From Hongsoonwoonella zoysiae (GTDB taxonomy: Bacteria > Pseudomonadota > Alphaproteobacteria > Rhizobiales > Stappiaceae), in the NCBI RefSeq assembly GCF_013266695.1, contig NZ_JABRXF010000003.1, forward strand, positions 1-64,000: DNA of 64,000 nucleotides, read 5' to 3'. The notes under the pieces are model-generated. The model was not told where the DNA came from and searched no databases. It saw only the letters and a program-made list of their open reading frames with translations. Shown here one piece after another: positions 24,950-33,267 of the stretch (positions are counted from its first letter, which is position 1; each line of letters opens with the position of its first letter). The translations under genes were made by a program, and so were the position numbers.

Positions 24950-26488
24950 TCAATTTCTCGCATCCACCGGCCCGTCCGGTGTCAGTTCGATGCCCGTCAA
25001 ACGGCGGTCGAGATGCCTGGCCCGCCAGGCCAGCAGCTTTTCCGCGTAGTGAAGGCGTATTGACTGATAGGCAGGCTCGTCCGCCACGTTGCGCGTTTCG
25101 TCCGGGTCTTCGGCAAGGTCGAAGAGCACCGGCGGTAACCCGGCGAAATGCGCGTATTTCACCTGATCGTCGCGGATGACCGCCATATTGCAGGCATCGA
25201 GTTCAAGACCCAGCTTTTCCTGCGCCGTTTTATCCGCGACCTCGCGGAAGTCATACTCCCAGTGTACCGCGTCGCGCCAGTCGTCCGGCACTTCACCGTC
25301 GAGGAAAGGAACAAGCGAACGTCCATCGAGCCAGCCGATCGGTTTCGCGCCGATCAGTTCCAACAGCGTTGGCATGATATCGATTGATTCCGAAAAGGCC
25401 TCGATCTTCCGGCCATGCGTGCCTGGCCTGAGTGGATCACGGATGACAAGCGGAATATGAAAACTCTGGTCGTAAAAGCCCAGTTTCGAAAAAAGCTGGT
25501 GATCGCCCATCATCTCGCCGTGGTCCGAAGTCAGCACGATGACGGTGCTTTCCCACGCGCCTGCGGCTTTCAATAGCGAAACGAGCCGCCCGATCTGCGC
25601 ATCGACTTCGGAGACCATACCCCAATATGTCGCCCTTATCCAGCGTCGGGTCGCCTCGTCCCAATCCGCGACCATGCCGCGTGCACCACGGATGAAATCA
25701 TGCTTCTCCTGGCTCTCGATCGCATATTTGACGAAGCCATGCAGATTGGCCGCCTCGGCGGGTGATTTCGCGCCGCGAAAGTCGGGCCCGTCGGAGGGGC
25801 CATACATCGAGGCATATGGTTCGGGAACTATGAATGGCGGATGCGGGCGAATGAAGCTCAAGTGCGCAAACCAGGGCGTACCGGTTTCAAGGCCGGAATT
25901 TCGCTCAGACAGCCAGCGTGAAAACTCATCGACGAGGAATGCCGTCTCCGTTTCATCCGCAGAATAAATGGGAGGCTTTCCCGAGGGCGGGTCGGCAGGT
26001 CCCTCGACGGGCAACCACACATCCTGCTTCGGTGTCGGCAGTTGCCTGCCTCTCGCCTCCAGCCAGGAAAGCCATGGTGCGTGATCTTCCGGCACACGCA
26101 CCTTCACGCTCATGCCCGGCAGGATGCCCTCGTAGGTTCTAAGCCACGGATCGTCACCGGATACAGTGCGCGGGTCGACGGATTGATCCGTATAGCCGAA
26201 CAGCGTGGGATCATAGCCGGCACGCCTTGCCGCCAGCGCTATCGTGTCGTGCCGCGCATCGAGCGGCGTTCCGTTCCTGACCACCCGCGTCGTCATCTGA
26301 TAAAGGCCGGTATAGAGGCAGGCGCGCGCCGGCGCGCAAGGAGCAGCCTGGCAATAATGGCGCGAGAAATAGACCCCCTCGCCCGCCAGTGCGTCGATAT
26401 TCGGCGTTTTCACCACCGGATGGCCGGCTATTCCCAGACAATCGCCACGCCACTGATCGGCGGTGATCAAAAGGACGTTCGGCTTCAT
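24950..26488 (-). CDS. Sulfatase-superfamily hydrolase resembling phosphonate monoester hydrolase
   Basis: 512 residues. Metal-binding start (NVLLITADQWRGDCLG), formylglycine motif Cys51-Ala-Pro-Ala-Arg55 (CXPXR), ligand regions RPHPPFIVP and SDHGEMMGDHQLFSKLGFYD, and a C-terminus YAEKLLAWRARHLDRRLTGI. Length, the DPRT and KYAHFAGLPPVLFDL stretches and the tail resemble rhizobial and Burkholderia phosphonate monoester hydrolase/phosphodiesterases rather than choline sulfatase. Requires Cys-to-formylglycine modification. No signal peptide, so probably cytosolic. True substrate unknown; sulfate esters also possible. Confidence 0.82.
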   Translation of the reverse strand: MKPNVLLITADQWRGDCLGIAGHPVVKTPNIDALAGEGVYFSRHYCQAAPCAPARACLYTGLYQMTTRVVRNGTPLDARHDTIALAARRAGYDPTLFGYTDQSVDPRTVSGDDPWLRTYEGILPGMSVKVRVPEDHAPWLSWLEARGRQLPTPKQDVWLPVEGPADPPSGKPPIYSADETETAFLVDEFSRWLSERNSGLETGTPWFAHLSFIRPHPPFIVPEPYASMYGPSDGPDFRGAKSPAEAANLHGFVKYAIESQEKHDFIRGARGMVADWDEATRRWIRATYWGMVSEVDAQIGRLVSLLKAAGAWESTVIVLTSDHGEMMGDHQLFSKLGFYDQSFHIPLVIRDPLRPGTHGRKIEAFSESIDIMPTLLELIGAKPIGWLDGRSLVPFLDGEVPDDWRDAVHWEYDFREVADKTAQEKLGLELDACNMAVIRDDQVKYAHFAGLPPVLFDLAEDPDETRNVADEPAYQSIRLHYAEKLLAWRARHLDRRLTGIELTPDGPVDARN

Positions 26489-26706
26489 CGTTGGCGCGCC
26501 TTTCGCTGCGTTTGAACAATCGCACCGATCAACGGCCACAAAGTCGATCTGACATTTGGCGATGATTTTCGGGCTCGCGGAGACTTTCAAGAAACCGCGC
26601 CCCATGCAAGCGGTGAACGCAGCGTCGAATGGACGTGATGTTCGCCCGACATATTTTACCCGGAAGATATTCTCGCGGCATATTCCGCCCTACCGGAGGA
26701 AAAGAA

Positions 26707-27627
26707 ATGACCTGGATGCCTGGAAACGACCCCGCCCCGGGAGACGCCAGCGCCTGTGATGTGATCGATACGTTGATCGTCCCACGCGCCCGCGATCTTG
26801 GCGGGTTCGAGGTGCGCCGCGCCCTGCCCTCGGCAAAGCAGCAAATGGTTGGTCCTTTCATCTTCTTCGATCAGATGGGCCCGGCGGAATTCCTTGAAAC
26901 CGGTGGTATCGACGTTCGCCCGCATCCGCATATCGGGCTTGCGACCGTCACCTATCTCTTCGACGGCGAGATCCACCACCGCGATAGCCTTGGGTCCGAT
27001 CAGGTCATCAAGCCCGGTGAACTGAACTGGATGACGGCGGGCAACGGTATCGTTCATTCGGAGCGCGAGGATGCGGCGCGCAAGAAAACGGCGCGGAAGA
27101 TCTTCGGCATCCAGAGTTGGGTCGCCCTGCCAAAGCATATGGAAGAGACAGCACCCGCCTTCGAGCATCACGGGCTGCATGCGCTGCCCGTCATCTCCGA
27201 CGGCGGGGCGGAAGTACGCGTGATCGCCGGCGAACTTTACGGGGCGCGGGCGCCGGTCTCTACCGCCAGCGAGACGATCTATGCCGATATCACGCTCAAT
27301 GCAGGAGGTCGGATGCCGATCGACGCAACGCACGAAGAACGCGCGGTCTATACCGTCGAAGGAGAGATCACGATTTCGGGTGATAAATTCGGGCCCGGCC
27401 AACTTCTCGTCTTCAAGCCGGACGACACGATCACGGTTACGGCCGATGCCCCTGCCCGCTTCCTGCTGCTCGGTGGAGAGCCCATGGACGGCCCACGCTA
27501 CATCTGGTGGAACTTCGTTTCCTCGTCAAAGGAACGGATCGACCAGGCGAAGGAAGATTGGAAGCGGATGCGGTTCGACACCGTTCCGGGCGATACCGAG
27601 GATTTCATCCCCTTACCCGAGAAGTAA
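26707..27627 (+). CDS. Pirin family protein
   Basis: 306 residues with the bicupin pirin fold: [34 protein letters not shown] (metal-binding His pair), [14 protein letters not shown], and a C-terminal pirin_C domain ending in IWWNFVSS. Bacterial pirins are metal-binding proteins; some have quercetinase-type activity, most lack a known role. The ATG at 26707 follows CGGAGGAAAAG. Divergent from the hydrolase gene. Confidence 0.93.
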   Translation: MTWMPGNDPAPGDASACDVIDTLIVPRARDLGGFEVRRALPSAKQQMVGPFIFFDQMGPAEFLETGGIDVRPHPHIGLATVTYLFDGEIHHRDSLGSDQVIKPGELNWMTAGNGIVHSEREDAARKKTARKIFGIQSWVALPKHMEETAPAFEHHGLHALPVISDGGAEVRVIAGELYGARAPVSTASETIYADITLNAGGRMPIDATHEERAVYTVEGEITISGDKFGPGQLLVFKPDDTITVTADAPARFLLLGGEPMDGPRYIWWNFVSSSKERIDQAKEDWKRMRFDTVPGDTEDFIPLPEK

Positions 27628-27652
27628 TCTTCTACGGCATGACAATGAAAAA

Positions 27653-27680
27653 GGCTGCCGGTGTCAGACACCGTGCAGCC
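27653..27680 (+). terminator. Hairpin after the pirin gene
   Basis: GGCTGC-CGGTGT pairs with ACACCG-GCAGCC around a CAG loop with one bulged T. It lies 25 bases after the pirin stop. The following T-run is poor, so terminator function is probable but not certain. Confidence 0.45.
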
Positions 27681-27731
27681 GCGCACTGTTTGATCCACTT
27701 CCCCAAACTCTTGTCACTTGATATGGCCTTC

Positions 27732-27751
27732 ACATTCAAATAATCATATTT
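27732..27751. promoter_or_regulatory. SoxR-type operator candidate a (MBL hydrolase promoter)
   Basis: ACATTCAAATAATCATATTT at 27732-27751. Its first 12 bases are identical to the site before soxC at 38827. It lies about 25 bases upstream of the MBL-hydrolase start. Confidence 0.55.
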
Positions 27752-27776
27752 TTAGATAGAAATCTTGGAGGAAGCC

Positions 27777-28721
27777 ATGACCGAAGGTTCGTTACTCACG
27801 AGGCGCGCATTCGCCAAAGGCATGGCCGCATATGGCGCGGCGGCAGTAATATCTCCAGCGCTTCCCCGCCAGACCTTCGCACGCGAAGCGTTTGTCCTCG
27901 GCGAGGCGACCGTCGAGACGCTGAGCGACGGCCATCTGGTGCTTCCTATCGATTTTCAGTACGGCGATGCACCCAGGGAGGAACTTGAGGCGCTCCTGAA
28001 AGCACACGATCTGCCGATCACGGTATCCGAACCCGATTGCAACCTCACGCTCTTGCGCGATGGCGGGCGCATTGTTCTTTTCGACGCCGGCTCAGGCTCG
28101 CGTTTCGTGCCGTCCGCCGGCAAAATGATGCACGCTTTCAAAGAGATCGGGCTTGACCCTTCGCAGGTCACCCACGTCGTCTTCACCCATGCCCATCCCG
28201 ATCATATCTGGGGCATTCTGGACGACTTCGACGACGTGATGTTCCCGGATGCCGAACTGATGATCTCGGCCGCCGAATGGGATTACTGGTGGAATCCGGC
28301 AACCATCGACACACTGCCCGAGGCACGAAAGCCCTTCGCCGTCGGCGCAAAACGCTCGCTCGAGGCTATCGAGGATCAGGTAACGCGCTTTCATCCGGGC
28401 GAGGAAATCCTGCCCGGCGTTCTGGCGCTTGATACCAATGGCCATACGCCCGGACACATGTCCTTCGAAATCGCGAAAGGAGGCGAAAGCGTGCTGGTGC
28501 TGGGAGATGCCATCACGCACGCTTATATTTCCTTCGCGCATCCGGAATGGCCGAATGGCGCCGATCATGACACTGAAAAGGGTATCGCAACGCGCAAGCT
28601 CCTGCTCGACAAGCTGGCGCTTGAGCAAACTCGAATTATCGGTTTTCACCTGCCCTATCCAGGTTTCGGCCGCGTTGAAAAATCCGGCACCGCCTACCGT
28701 TATGTGGCCGACACGAAATAA
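27777..28721 (+). CDS. Tat-exported MBL-fold metallohydrolase, sox-associated
   Basis: 314 residues. Twin-arginine signal (LTRRAFAKGMAAYGAAAVIS), then a metallo-beta-lactamase fold with the metal motif FTHAHPDHIWGIL (HxHxDH), a later His in TNGHTPGHMSFE, Asp in LVLGDAI, and a C-terminal His (IGFHLPYPG). GGAGG lies just before the ATG. MBL-fold proteins such as SoxH occur at the ends of some sox loci; role unproven, perhaps thiol or persulfide hydrolysis in the periplasm. The SoxR-like site in its promoter links it to the sulfur regulon. Confidence 0.85.
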   Translation: MTEGSLLTRRAFAKGMAAYGAAAVISPALPRQTFAREAFVLGEATVETLSDGHLVLPIDFQYGDAPREELEALLKAHDLPITVSEPDCNLTLLRDGGRIVLFDAGSGSRFVPSAGKMMHAFKEIGLDPSQVTHVVFTHAHPDHIWGILDDFDDVMFPDAELMISAAEWDYWWNPATIDTLPEARKPFAVGAKRSLEAIEDQVTRFHPGEEILPGVLALDTNGHTPGHMSFEIAKGGESVLVLGDAITHAYISFAHPEWPNGADHDTEKGIATRKLLLDKLALEQTRIIGFHLPYPGFGRVEKSGTAYRYVADTK

Positions 28722-28809
28722 TCTCCGGATGTCATGTTTGGGGTGCAACTGGCGCGAATCTCCGCCATATGAATGGCGATGAGCAACACGGTGACGGCAT
28801 TTATCGCCG

Positions 28810-29247
28810 ATGGATGATCTCGGCGTATTCGCAGGATTGTTCGCGATTTCCTTTGCAGCCGCGACTGTCTTTCCCGCTCAGTCGGAAATCGCGCTGACCG
28901 GGCTGATCGCAACGACGGCCCACTCCACCGCACTGCTCGTCATCGTGGCGAGCATCGGGAACACGCTTGGTTCCGTCGTCAATTGGGTCATCGGCCGCGG
29001 CGTGGAGAGTTTTCGGCACAAACGCTGGTTTCCCGTCTCGGAAAAGATGCTGGATCGCGCCAGCCGCTGGTATCATCGCTGGGGCCGCTGGAGCCTGTTG
29101 ATGAGTTGGGCACCCTTCATCGGCGATCCATTGACTGTTGCCGCGGGCGTGCTGCGCGAACCGCTCTGGAGCTTCGTCCTGCTTGTGACGATTGCCAAAA
29201 CAGTTCGCTATATTCTCGTCGCCCTGGCGACCCTCAGCGTCATTTAG
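28810..29247 (+). CDS. YqaA-like (DedA/SNARE-associated) small membrane protein
   Basis: 145 residues with four hydrophobic segments and YqaA/DedA features: FAAATVFPAQSEIALTGLIA, GNTLGSVVNWVIGRG, and SWAPFIGDPLTVAAGVLR. The family is thought to take part in lipid or ion homeostasis; molecular role unknown. No obvious ribosome site at ATG 28810. Tail-to-tail with the DUF302 gene, 2 bases apart. Confidence 0.8.
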   Translation: MDDLGVFAGLFAISFAAATVFPAQSEIALTGLIATTAHSTALLVIVASIGNTLGSVVNWVIGRGVESFRHKRWFPVSEKMLDRASRWYHRWGRWSLLMSWAPFIGDPLTVAAGVLREPLWSFVLLVTIAKTVRYILVALATLSVI

Positions 29248-29249
29248 GA

Positions 29250-29747
29250 TCAGTATTCGGCGCTCGCCACATCGTCGACGATCTCCTGAAGGAAAGCGTT
29301 GATCTTCTCCGAAATGGCTTCGCTCGCCTGCGATGGGTCGAATACCGGTTTACGATAGCCAACGTGAACGGTGCCCGGCTCTGCTTTCGTTTCATAAATG
29401 AAGACGAGATAGGGGCAGATCGAAAGATTTTGCGGATTGGCGTTCACCGCTTCATGGGTCAGCTTCGCCGAGCAAAACTGGACGTATTTCGCGTTTAGGT
29501 AGGGCGACAGGCCTCCCGCCGTGGTCACGCCGCCGGCAGCCTCCGCCGTTCGCTCCAGCATCTTGTCGACATGGCCGGTGTAGTCGATCACGAGGCCGCG
29601 GCCAATGACGGCGTCCTGCAGTTCGAGCATGACATCCTCGAAGGTTGCTTTCACCGCTTTCGTGGTCTGGTTTTCCTGCGTGGCTTGAGCGCCGGCGGGA
29701 GCAAGAAATGCGAGGGCGAAGAGACAGGCCATTGCGAAACGGTTCAT
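29250..29747 (-). CDS. DUF302-domain exported protein
   Basis: 165 residues. Signal peptide (NRFAMACLFALAFLAPAGAQ), then a DUF302-like domain (FEDVMLELQDAVIGRGLVID ... SICPYLVFIYET). GGGAGG precedes the ATG. It begins 10 bases after the first YeeE-family gene, so the two are probably co-transcribed. DUF302 proteins are common in sulfur-oxidation loci but uncharacterised. Confidence 0.82.
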   Translation of the reverse strand: MNRFAMACLFALAFLAPAGAQATQENQTTKAVKATFEDVMLELQDAVIGRGLVIDYTGHVDKMLERTAEAAGGVTTAGGLSPYLNAKYVQFCSAKLTHEAVNANPQNLSICPYLVFIYETKAEPGTVHVGYRKPVFDPSQASEAISEKINAFLQEIVDDVASAEY

Positions 29748-29757
29748 GATATCCTCC

Positions 29758-30876
29758 CTAACTCGTTGCGGGTCCTGTGTGCGGGGAAGTGGAAAGTGGA
29801 GCAGAAGAAGCTGGCGCATACCGCAGAAGGCGATCCGCCAGGCCGGCCGAAAGCCACATGGCAAGAAGTGCTACCCAGGCCGTGAGCGACAGGACGGAGC
29901 CTCCTGTGATCCCGGCCCCGACGGCGCAGCCACCGGCAAGCATCCCGCCAAATCCCATCAGAACCGCACCGGCGAGATAGCGCGCCATGCCCGTTTCCGG
30001 CGAAAAACTCTGCAGCTTGAACGTGCCGGACGTGACGGCTGCCAGCATGGAGCCTGCGAACACGCCCGGCACGAGGCCGATGCCAAAGCTGAACGGCAGG
30101 TCGGGCGTATTGATAAGCGCCATCAATGTATCGGCGGAAGGGCCTGTAAACGTTATGCTCTCAACCGGGACGGGGTCGAAGGCCACTTGCGAAAGCGCTG
30201 AAGTGAAGGCCCATCCGCCAGCGACACTCAAACCCACGATTGCACCGAAGACGAGCTTCGATACCGGCGTTTTCCGGGCGAATGCGATGGCGAATGCCAA
30301 CGCGACAATGGCAAGGCCCGCCACTTCGCCAGCGAAGGGCGGCAACTGAGCGGAGAGGTTTCGCGTTGCGGGACCGACGATCCACCAGCGCGAAATTTCT
30401 TCCCGCAAGGGTGAGAGCGCTCCGCTCAGCGAAGCCTGAGCAGCGACCGTCAGCAAAAGGCCGGTCACGAGCGCGCGCATGTTACCCGTGGCGGATAAGA
30501 CCAGAAGCCTGCTTGCGCAGCCACGCGCCAGGATCATGCCCGTTCCGAAAAGCGCTCCGCCGATGATCGCTCCCGACATCGATCCCGCGCTGGATAGCTG
30601 CCGGATCGAAACCTCGTCCAGCATGCCGCCGCCGACAAGCAGTTGTACCGTCAGCAATGCTGCGCCGAAGACAACGAGCCAAACCGGAAACCTCGAGCCG
30701 ATCTTCAGGTTCCAGAATTCGATCGTTGCCGCCCTCAGGCAGAATTCGGACCGCTGGGCGGCGAAACCGAACATCAATCCGACGGCCAGACCGCCGATTG
30801 CCGCCTTGGCCGTATCCGAAATCAGGTCGGAGGTCAGAAATGCTTCCACGCCAAGGTTCCCAAGGCCAAAACACAT
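29758..30876 (-). CDS. YeeE/YedE-family sulfur-compound permease 1 (SoxT-like)
   Basis: Up to 372 residues, about nine to ten hydrophobic segments, with the duplicated family motifs GTGMILARGCASRLLVLSAT and GFGGMLAGGCAVGAGITGGS, whose Cys residues relay thiosulfate in the characterised homologue TsuA. SoxT of sox loci is of this family. The ATG at 30876 overlaps a SoxR-like site and has no ribosome site; a GTG at 30849 preceded by GGGAA is an attractive alternative. Upstream of the DUF302 gene and downstream of a second paralogue. Confidence 0.85.
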   Translation of the reverse strand: MCFGLGNLGVEAFLTSDLISDTAKAAIGGLAVGLMFGFAAQRSEFCLRAATIEFWNLKIGSRFPVWLVVFGAALLTVQLLVGGGMLDEVSIRQLSSAGSMSGAIIGGALFGTGMILARGCASRLLVLSATGNMRALVTGLLLTVAAQASLSGALSPLREEISRWWIVGPATRNLSAQLPPFAGEVAGLAIVALAFAIAFARKTPVSKLVFGAIVGLSVAGGWAFTSALSQVAFDPVPVESITFTGPSADTLMALINTPDLPFSFGIGLVPGVFAGSMLAAVTSGTFKLQSFSPETGMARYLAGAVLMGFGGMLAGGCAVGAGITGGSVLSLTAWVALLAMWLSAGLADRLLRYAPASSAPLSTSPHTGPATS

Positions 30877-30898
30877 TCGAATATAAGCATATTATTCG
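30873..30898. promoter_or_regulatory. SoxR-type operator candidate b (YeeE-1 promoter)
   Basis: ACATTC at 30873 runs into the inverted repeat CGAATA (30878-30883) ... TATTCG (30893-30898), spacing 9. It overlaps the first annotated ATG of the permease gene, so the true start may be downstream. Confidence 0.5.
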
Positions 30899-31198
30899 GC
30901 AAACCGACATCCCGATTTGTCCAAAATCAAACCGGCGCGCCTTTTCCTGAAAATCGCACGGAAGAACAGGTCATTGGTGCAGCGAAATCAGACGACGAAA
31001 TCCTCTGAGCCAACGGCGGCTTCGGATGGTGTGCAGTTGGCCGGGTCCGCGCTTTCGGACCGGCGGCCGGAAACGAAGCAGGCTCGGGACCGACCGCCGA
31101 ATTATAGATAGTTGCACCGTCATACACCCGGCGTTGGGCAAGGCGTTAATGGATCGACGCCACCCGGATGGATTAATTGCGGCGCTATGCGCGCGCCC
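30899..31198. other. Intergenic stretch between the two YeeE genes
   Basis: About 300 bases. Only short frames without recognisable similarity are present on either strand, and no clear terminator hairpin. It probably holds promoter and leader of the left-hand permease gene. Confidence 0.4.
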
Positions 31199-32287
31199 TC
31201 AAGAACGGTGCCAGAGCGGCAGGATCAGGTCCTTGAGCGGTTCCAGAACCGAACCCCGCACGAGGATATGCAACCCCAGATATGCGCCAATGAAAATCGA
31301 GACGAGCGCTACCGGCGCCGACCATGCAAGCATCGATGCCGCCGATACACCCTGCCCTATCGTGCAGCCCAGCGCCGTCACGCTGCCGAAGCCCATAAGC
31401 ATGCCGCCCATGATCTGGCGGCGCATTTCGCGCGCATCGTCGCAGGCTTCCCAACGGAAATAGCGTTGCGCGAGCGTTGTAACCGCCGCCCCCGTCAACA
31501 CTCCGAAGACGGCACCGATACCGAATTTCAGTGTCGCACCGCTCATCACCATCACATACATGATCGCCTCACCGAGAGGAGCGGAAAATGTGAAGGATTC
31601 AAGCGGATAGGTCTCGAATTCATCGGGCGCGAGATATCCGGTCACGAACCAGCCGGATGTAACCACCACACCAACCAGAAGGCCGGAGGCGATCAGGCGC
31701 GGCCGCGTTCGGAACGTCGGGCTTGCCAGGCAGAAGCCGGCAAGGATCGCTGCAAATATCAGCGCCCACAGATGAACGGGGCCGCCCAACATGCTGGATG
31801 CCGAATGGGCGAAGCTTGCCGGAGTATCGCGCGGGCCAGGGTCGGGGAAAGCGGCGACGCGCAGATACGCTCCAGCACCTCGCACGGTGGCATAAGCTGT
31901 AATCCCCATCACGAGGAATGTGACGACGGATTTGAGGTCACCTCCGCCGATCCGAGCCAGAGTGCCGAAACCGCAAGTGCCAACGAATGCCATGCCGATG
32001 CCGAACATCAAACCGCCAGCGATTGTGGCGAGCACCGTGACCGGAGAGGCGATGTAGAAGGACTGCGAAACGTCGATGAAACCGAAGAAATCGAGGCCAT
32101 AGGTCCCGGCGATGGCCACGGCGATTGCCAGCCCCCACATCCTGATGCGGGAAGTATCTGCCCCGAAACAGGCATCTTCGATCGCGCCAAGCGTGCAAAA
32201 GCGGCCCCAGCGCGCCGCGAAACCCAATAGGCAGCCGCCGGCGAACCCGCCGAGTGCCGCTATCGTTCCGGGCGACCATTCTTCCAT
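31199..32287 (-). CDS. soxT: YeeE/YedE-family sulfur-compound permease 2 (SoxT-like)
   Basis: 362 residues, about nine to ten hydrophobic segments. Motifs AARWGRFCTLGAIEDACFGA, AFVGTCGFGTLARIGGGDLK and SVTALGCTIGQGVSAASML carry the conserved Cys residues of YeeE/YedE thiosulfate permeases. GGGAGGGG precedes ATG 32287. It follows soxS-soxR leftward, the place taken by soxT in several alphaproteobacterial sox clusters, so it may import thiosulfate or move a sulfur species for the pathway. Its own SoxR-like site sits just upstream. Confidence 0.85.
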   Translation of the reverse strand: MEEWSPGTIAALGGFAGGCLLGFAARWGRFCTLGAIEDACFGADTSRIRMWGLAIAVAIAGTYGLDFFGFIDVSQSFYIASPVTVLATIAGGLMFGIGMAFVGTCGFGTLARIGGGDLKSVVTFLVMGITAYATVRGAGAYLRVAAFPDPGPRDTPASFAHSASSMLGGPVHLWALIFAAILAGFCLASPTFRTRPRLIASGLLVGVVVTSGWFVTGYLAPDEFETYPLESFTFSAPLGEAIMYVMVMSGATLKFGIGAVFGVLTGAAVTTLAQRYFRWEACDDAREMRRQIMGGMLMGFGSVTALGCTIGQGVSAASMLAWSAPVALVSIFIGAYLGLHILVRGSVLEPLKDLILPLWHRS

Positions 32288-32298
32288 GCGCCCCTCCC

Positions 32299-32318
32299 AT
32301 TCAATATTTTGATTGTGT
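32299..32318. promoter_or_regulatory. SoxR-type operator candidate c (YeeE-2 promoter)
   Basis: ATTCAATATTTTGATTGTGT at 32299-32318: an ATTCAA half site and an opposed TTGATTG. Less symmetrical than the other sites. Lies 12 bases upstream of the soxT-like start. Confidence 0.4.
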
Positions 32319-32427
32319 GAAACCGTAGGGAGAAAAATACGCGGCGGCAAGATCGGCCAAATACCGACTGACAAAACGCGAAATCAAGTCCGGGATGCTG
32401 GCGGCCCGATGGCAAGGCTGTTCCTGT

Positions 32428-32778
32428 CTATTTCGCGCAGAACATGCTGTAGATCACGCGGATCATTTCGCGGGCCCGGTCGTCCGCAAGCGAATAATAG
32501 ATGGTCTTGCCCTCGCGGCGGGTCTTGACGATCCCTTCAAGCCTCAGTCTTGCCAATTGCTGGGAAACGGCGGCCTGGCGCGCGGAGAGCATCTCCTCGA
32601 ATTCCGTGACCGAGCACTCGCCTTCTGCCAGACGGCAGAGAATGATCAGGCGCCCCTCATGAGCAAGGGCTTTCAAGAAGTCGGTCGCTTCTTTCGCGCT
32701 GGTGATCATATCGTCAATGTCGCGCGAGGCCGCGCCCTGTTCATCTAGAATCGTATCTGCCATGGGTACGTTCGACAT
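32428..32778 (-). CDS. soxR: SoxR, ArsR-family repressor of the sox genes
   Basis: 116 residues with an ArsR winged helix: LKALAHEGRLIILCRLAEGE, the recognition helix SARQAAVSQQLARLRLEGIV, and wing TRREGKTIYYSLAD. Cys48 and Cys114 lie where the SqrR/BigR/SoxR-type sensors carry the pair that reacts with persulfides; Cys55 is additional. These proteins repress sox genes until sulfur compounds oxidise the pair. Six bases after soxS. The six AT-rich sites in this locus are its probable targets. Confidence 0.9.
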   Translation of the reverse strand: MSNVPMADTILDEQGAASRDIDDMITSAKEATDFLKALAHEGRLIILCRLAEGECSVTEFEEMLSARQAAVSQQLARLRLEGIVKTRREGKTIYYSLADDRAREMIRVIYSMFCAK

Positions 32779-32784
32779 TTTGGG

Positions 32785-33162
32785 TTACGAGGCTTCGTCT
32801 CTCCTGTTTAGTGCCTCTTGCACCATTTGGCCAAGCAGGCCCCAGAAAAAATCTTCACCCGGGTAGCCCTGAATCCGGCCGACTTCCTTTCCGTCCTTCA
32901 TCAATACGAAGGTCGGCGTGAAGTGGCCCTTCGAAATTGCCCTTAGGTCCTCCGGCGCCTGTTTGTGGATGTCCACGCGGCGAAGGGGAAACCTTTGTCC
33001 CTCTTCCGTCTTCGGGTAAATCGGGCCGATTTCTTCGTGCCACACGGCGCACCAATGGCACCCTGCCTGCTCGAACATGACAAGTTCCTCGGCCTTTGCC
33101 GGAGTCCAGCAAAAAATCGCCAACAGAAGAATTGTGCCGACAGCCCTTATGATGACCATCAT
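32785..33162 (-). CDS. soxS: SoxS, periplasmic thioredoxin-like protein
   Basis: 125 residues. Signal peptide (RAVGTILLLAIFCWTPAKA), thioredoxin-type Cys35-His-Trp-Cys38 and a cis-Pro region (GHFTPTFVLMKDGKEV). SoxS is a periplasmic thioredoxin reported to keep SoxYZ active. GGAGG precedes ATG 33162. Divergent from soxV with a shared operator region; first gene of soxS-soxR. Confidence 0.9.
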   Translation of the reverse strand: MMVIIRAVGTILLLAIFCWTPAKAEELVMFEQAGCHWCAVWHEEIGPIYPKTEEGQRFPLRRVDIHKQAPEDLRAISKGHFTPTFVLMKDGKEVGRIQGYPGEDFFWGLLGQMVQEALNRRDEAS

Positions 33163-33229
33163 CGGGCCTCCGTAGAAGTCTCAATGAATTGCATGATTGT
33201 CCTACCACGTTATCGTGATATATAGAAAC

Positions 33230-33249
33230 AAATTATAATATGTGAATGT
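33230..33249. promoter_or_regulatory. SoxR-type operator candidate d (soxS-soxV intergenic)
   Basis: ATTATAATATGTGAATGT within 33230-33249; on the other strand this begins ACATTCACATATTATAAT. It lies in the divergent promoter region between soxS and soxV, a place where SoxR binding is known in related alphaproteobacteria. Confidence 0.55.
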
Positions 33250-33267
33250 ATTTGGAGGAAACGTGAC

